Below are positions 61,664 through 64,000 of a stretch of DNA of 64,000 bases, one piece after another. The stretch is from contig CAVVPY010000001.1 of NCBI GenBank assembly GCA_963750295.1, forward strand, positions 372,001 through 436,000. The letters are read 5' to 3'. Within the stretch, counting starts at the first letter, position 1. Each line of letters starts with the position of its first letter. Source of the stretch: CAVVPY01 sp963750295 (GTDB lineage: Bacteria; Actinomycetota; Actinomycetes; Mycobacteriales; Jatrophihabitantaceae). A program made the position numbers and the translations under genes. A model generated the notes under the pieces. That model was not told the origin of the DNA. It made no database searches and worked only from the letters and a program-made list of their open reading frames with translations.

Positions 61664-64000
61664 TCAGGACGGCGGCGGTACCGAGAACAGCCGTGCTTCC
61701 CTCGCCCCGATGTTGTCGTGTGTGACGACCATCAGGCCCAGCGGCGGCGTGACGGCGTACTCGACCGGATCGACCGTCACTGTCTCGGTCGTGGAAGCCC
61801 CGGGTGCGAGGGTGTCGTACATGCCGTTGCTGATGGCCGGCGAGAACGCGTTGTACCCGGCCGTCCCGGTGACCGAGTCGACGGTGCCGTCGCGGCCGAA
61901 GGCCACTGCGTGGTAGCTGATGCGCGGATTGCCGCTCGACAGGCACGGCGACCCGCTCGCGCACAGCTGACCGACATCGACCGGCAGCACCATCGTGGTG
62001 CTGTTGGTGGGAGCATCGGCCAGGTAGTCGATCGTCCCTGATCCCGTGCGCAGATCGAACACCGCGACAGCGGGCACGCCGGTCGGGTTACCGGTCAGGA
62101 GGCTGCCGAAGTCTGCCTCGACCACGGCGTAGTCGTCCACGCTGTCGCCGTTGACGTCGACGTAGACGTCGTACTCGTTCGCCGCAGCGTTGGACCAGCG
62201 CTTCCAGGTGTCGAGTGCGAACACGACCAGTCCCGGGAAGGACTGCACGCCGACCGCCTTGACGTCGTTCGAGCCGATGCCCGCGTCGCGCGGGTCGCTC
62301 AGACCCCACGCGTACCAGTCGGCGTTGCCCGTGACGACGCCACCGACATTCGACACGGTCGCGTCTGCCGTGTGGTTCTTGGCCAGCTGCTTGGGCGACA
62401 TCGTCGTCGTCACGTTCGAAACGGCCTGCGGCACGAAGTAGTACGGGACGGCAAGGGCGACGCCCGAGTTGTCGGCACCGCTGACCGGGGTGAAGGTGAC
62501 CAGGCCCGAGACGTCGTGGAACGTGCTGGAATCTGCCGTTGTCGCAGCAGGCACGTCGAGTTCGACCGGCACGGTCATGGTGCCGCGTGCCGGGACGGTC
62601 ACCGTGGCCGGCAGCACGAGCGAGTGCGGGTCACCGGCGTCGTGGGAGTGCCCGATCGTGAATGACGCCGGCGTGCTGCCGAAGTTGCGCAGCGTGACGT
62701 TGTGGATGGCGGCGAAGTCACTGCTCAGTTCCTTGAACCGGTAGCTGAGCGTCGCCGTGGCGGCATCACCGAGGGCGACCGTGTCCGTCTGCACCGCAGG
62801 CGGTCCCTGGACGAAGCCGGCTCCGGCGATGCGGGCGGTGTACCCGTTGACCAGATCAGCGCTCGCGGTGTTGACGATCGCGGCCTTCCAGTACTTAACC
62901 GCGTGCCAGCGAGGATGGGCCTCGCGGACGAGGGCAGCCAGGCCTGCCACGTGCGGGGCGGCCATCGACGTCCCGGACAGGACCGTCGACTGCGTCCCCG
63001 TGCCTATGCCGGCCGAGGCGATGCTGACACCGGGGGCCGTCACGTCGGGCTTGAGCACGCTGTCGCCGCTACGGGCACCGCCGGAAGTAAAGGACGCAGG
63101 CACCAGGTAGCCGGGGTTGGCCACCGTCGAATCCGCGAACGTGGCGCTACCGCCGTCCGCGGCAAACAGGGCGCCGGTCAGTGACGACGGCACGCCGAGG
63201 AACGGAATCGTCACCGTGTACGGCACCCCGGTGTCCGGGTTGCTGGTGATCTTGCCCTCGAACGGCGGGTAGGTGGTGGCATTGTTGATCAAGACAACCG
63301 CAGCTGCTCCGGCCTGCTGGCCGTAGATCGCCCGTGCGACGCGCGCGCATGTCCCCCGCCTGACGACCACGAGGTAACCCACGACACCGGCGTCGGTGTA
63401 CTCGGACGGGTTGCAGCCCAGCGAGATGTGCGCGGCGTCGTGCGGCGTGCCGGTGTACAGCACCTTGACGGGCAACGAGCCGAGCCCGGCCACGCTGATG
63501 CCGTTGGCATCGATCGCAGTCACCGGACTGCCCGGATTCGAGCTCAGCGTGATGTCGGCGCCGGGGAAGCTCTGCGTCGGGTCGCTCGCGGCGACAGTGA
63601 TGGCCGCGTTCGCCGATCCGGGCGAGCCGACCAGATAGTCGCCCTGGCCGCTGTTACCGGCCGAGATCGAGGCGATCACGCCGTCGCGCCCGGCGTTGTT
63701 GATCGCAACCGCGTCGGGGTCGTTCGGGCCGCCGTAGGGCGAGCCGAGCGAGAGGTTGATGACATCCATGCCGTGGGCGACGGCCCATTCGACCGCGTCG
63801 ACGACGACGCTCGTCGAACCGGCGCAACCGAACACCCGGATCGCGTAGATGCTGGCGCGCGGCGCCACGCCGGGGCCGACGAGCCAGTCGTTGCCGCTGA
63901 CGGTGTCGCTGCGGTAGCTACCGGTGTAGGTGGTGCCGTCGGACAGCACGCCCGAACCTGCCGCCGTTCCCGCCACGTGCGTGCCGTGCCCGTAGCAGTC
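61664..64000 (-). CDS. Secreted subtilisin-like serine peptidase (S8), N-terminus outside window
   Basis: At least 778 aa; it runs off the right edge. The catalytic His lies in the DCYGHGTHVAGTAAG region at 63970-64000 and Ser in LSGTSMAAPHVAGLAALVRE; the Asp is outside. A protease-associated (PA) domain is inserted between them (VRRGTCARVARAIYGQQAGA). After the peptidase come Fn3-like beta domains, and DVNGDSVDDYAVVEADF, a calcium-loop (dockerin-like) element. This is an extracellular multi-domain subtilase. Processing and substrate unknown. Convergent with the VanX-like gene. Confidence 0.9.
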   Translation of the reverse strand, partial: DCYGHGTHVAGTAAGSGVLSDGTTYTGSYRSDTVSGNDWLVGPGVAPRASIYAIRVFGCAGSTSVVVDAVEWAVAHGMDVINLSLGSPYGGPNDPDAVAINNAGRDGVIASISAGNSGQGDYLVGSPGSANAAITVAASDPTQSFPGADITLSSNPGSPVTAIDANGISVAGLGSLPVKVLYTGTPHDAAHISLGCNPSEYTDAGVVGYLVVVRRGTCARVARAIYGQQAGAAAVVLINNATTYPPFEGKITSNPDTGVPYTVTIPFLGVPSSLTGALFAADGGSATFADSTVANPGYLVPASFTSGGARSGDSVLKPDVTAPGVSIASAGIGTGTQSTVLSGTSMAAPHVAGLAALVREAHPRWHAVKYWKAAIVNTASADLVNGYTARIAGAGFVQGPPAVQTDTVALGDAATATLSYRFKELSSDFAAIHNVTLRNFGSTPASFTIGHSHDAGDPHSLVLPATVTVPARGTMTVPVELDVPAATTADSSTFHDVSGLVTFTPVSGADNSGVALAVPYYFVPQAVSNVTTTMSPKQLAKNHTADATVSNVGGVVTGNADWYAWGLSDPRDAGIGSNDVKAVGVQSFPGLVVFALDTWKRWSNAAANEYDVYVDVNGDSVDDYAVVEADFGSLLTGNPTGVPAVAVFDLRTGSGTIDYLADAPTNSTTMVLPVDVGQLCASGSPCLSSGNPRISYHAVAFGRDGTVDSVTGTAGYNAFSPAISNGMYDTLAPGASTTETVTVDPVEYAVTPPLGLMVVTHDNIGAREARLFSVPPPS

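Overview
The window is high-GC actinobacterial DNA (Actinomycetota). The evidence is a mycoredoxin, WhiB7, Lsr2, F420-dependent (LLM) and NDMA-dependent oxidoreductases, frequent GTG starts and ATGA/GTGA gene overlaps. From memory, the gene set between about 4 and 25 kb (nudC, mrx1, uvrD2, whiB7, an ABC1 kinase, a Zincin_2 protein, a PDZ/Lon-like protease, a UPF0182 protein) resembles the mycobacterial Rv3193c-Rv3199c neighbourhood. The organism is therefore probably a mycothiol-using actinobacterium; I cannot name a genus.

Layout. 0-5 kb: end of an M20 dipeptidase, Hsp20, two M16 peptidase subunits, NudC and a flavin-binding PPOX-like protein. 5.7-14.3 kb: flavohemoprotein, a kinase-like protein, mycoredoxin, UvrD2, a large membrane protein with a hydrolase tail, and an MFS exporter. 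14.4-15.2 kb: whiB7 preceded by a leader with a promoter, a 77-codon leader ORF and a terminator that has a competing antiterminator pairing. 15.2-24.9 kb: small zinc-ribbon protein, ABC1 kinase, ThiF-like, YgjP-like, Zincin_2, PDZ/Lon-like and UPF0182 proteins, then the initiator tRNA gene at 24945-25021.

25.0-38.2 kb is foreign. Three copies of the tRNA-fMet 3' end (24977, 31765, 38204) delimit two adjacent integrated elements. Element 1 (6.8 kb) carries an excisionase, a tyrosine integrase, a 54-aa Cys-containing protein, a tRNA-Met-like sequence, an 849-aa SEC-C/TPR protein and a DUF4143 ATPase. Element 2 (6.4 kb) carries another tyrosine recombinase, a LuxR regulator divergent from a methyltransferase-monooxygenase pair, and an intact-ended IS256 insertion with a 9-bp target duplication. 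An Lsr2 xenogeneic silencer gene lies just beyond.

38.5-64 kb is chromosomal again. A MopI-like regulator, modABC and MoaD form a molybdate uptake/cofactor operon. Later come a MOSC protein and a MoxR-VWA-XdhC set, which are maturation functions for molybdenum hydroxylases, although no hydroxylase gene is in the window. Between these lie SoxR with its divergent SDR target, a QueA homologue, HisN, an aminotransferase, an SF2 helicase, an NDMA-dependent alcohol dehydrogenase, a VanX-like lipoprotein peptidase and a partial secreted subtilase.

Many genes left of about 43 kb are broken by single-base frameshifts, while about 20 genes to the right have none. This looks like uneven sequence quality rather than mass pseudogenisation; broken genes are listed as single CDS spans with the break noted.
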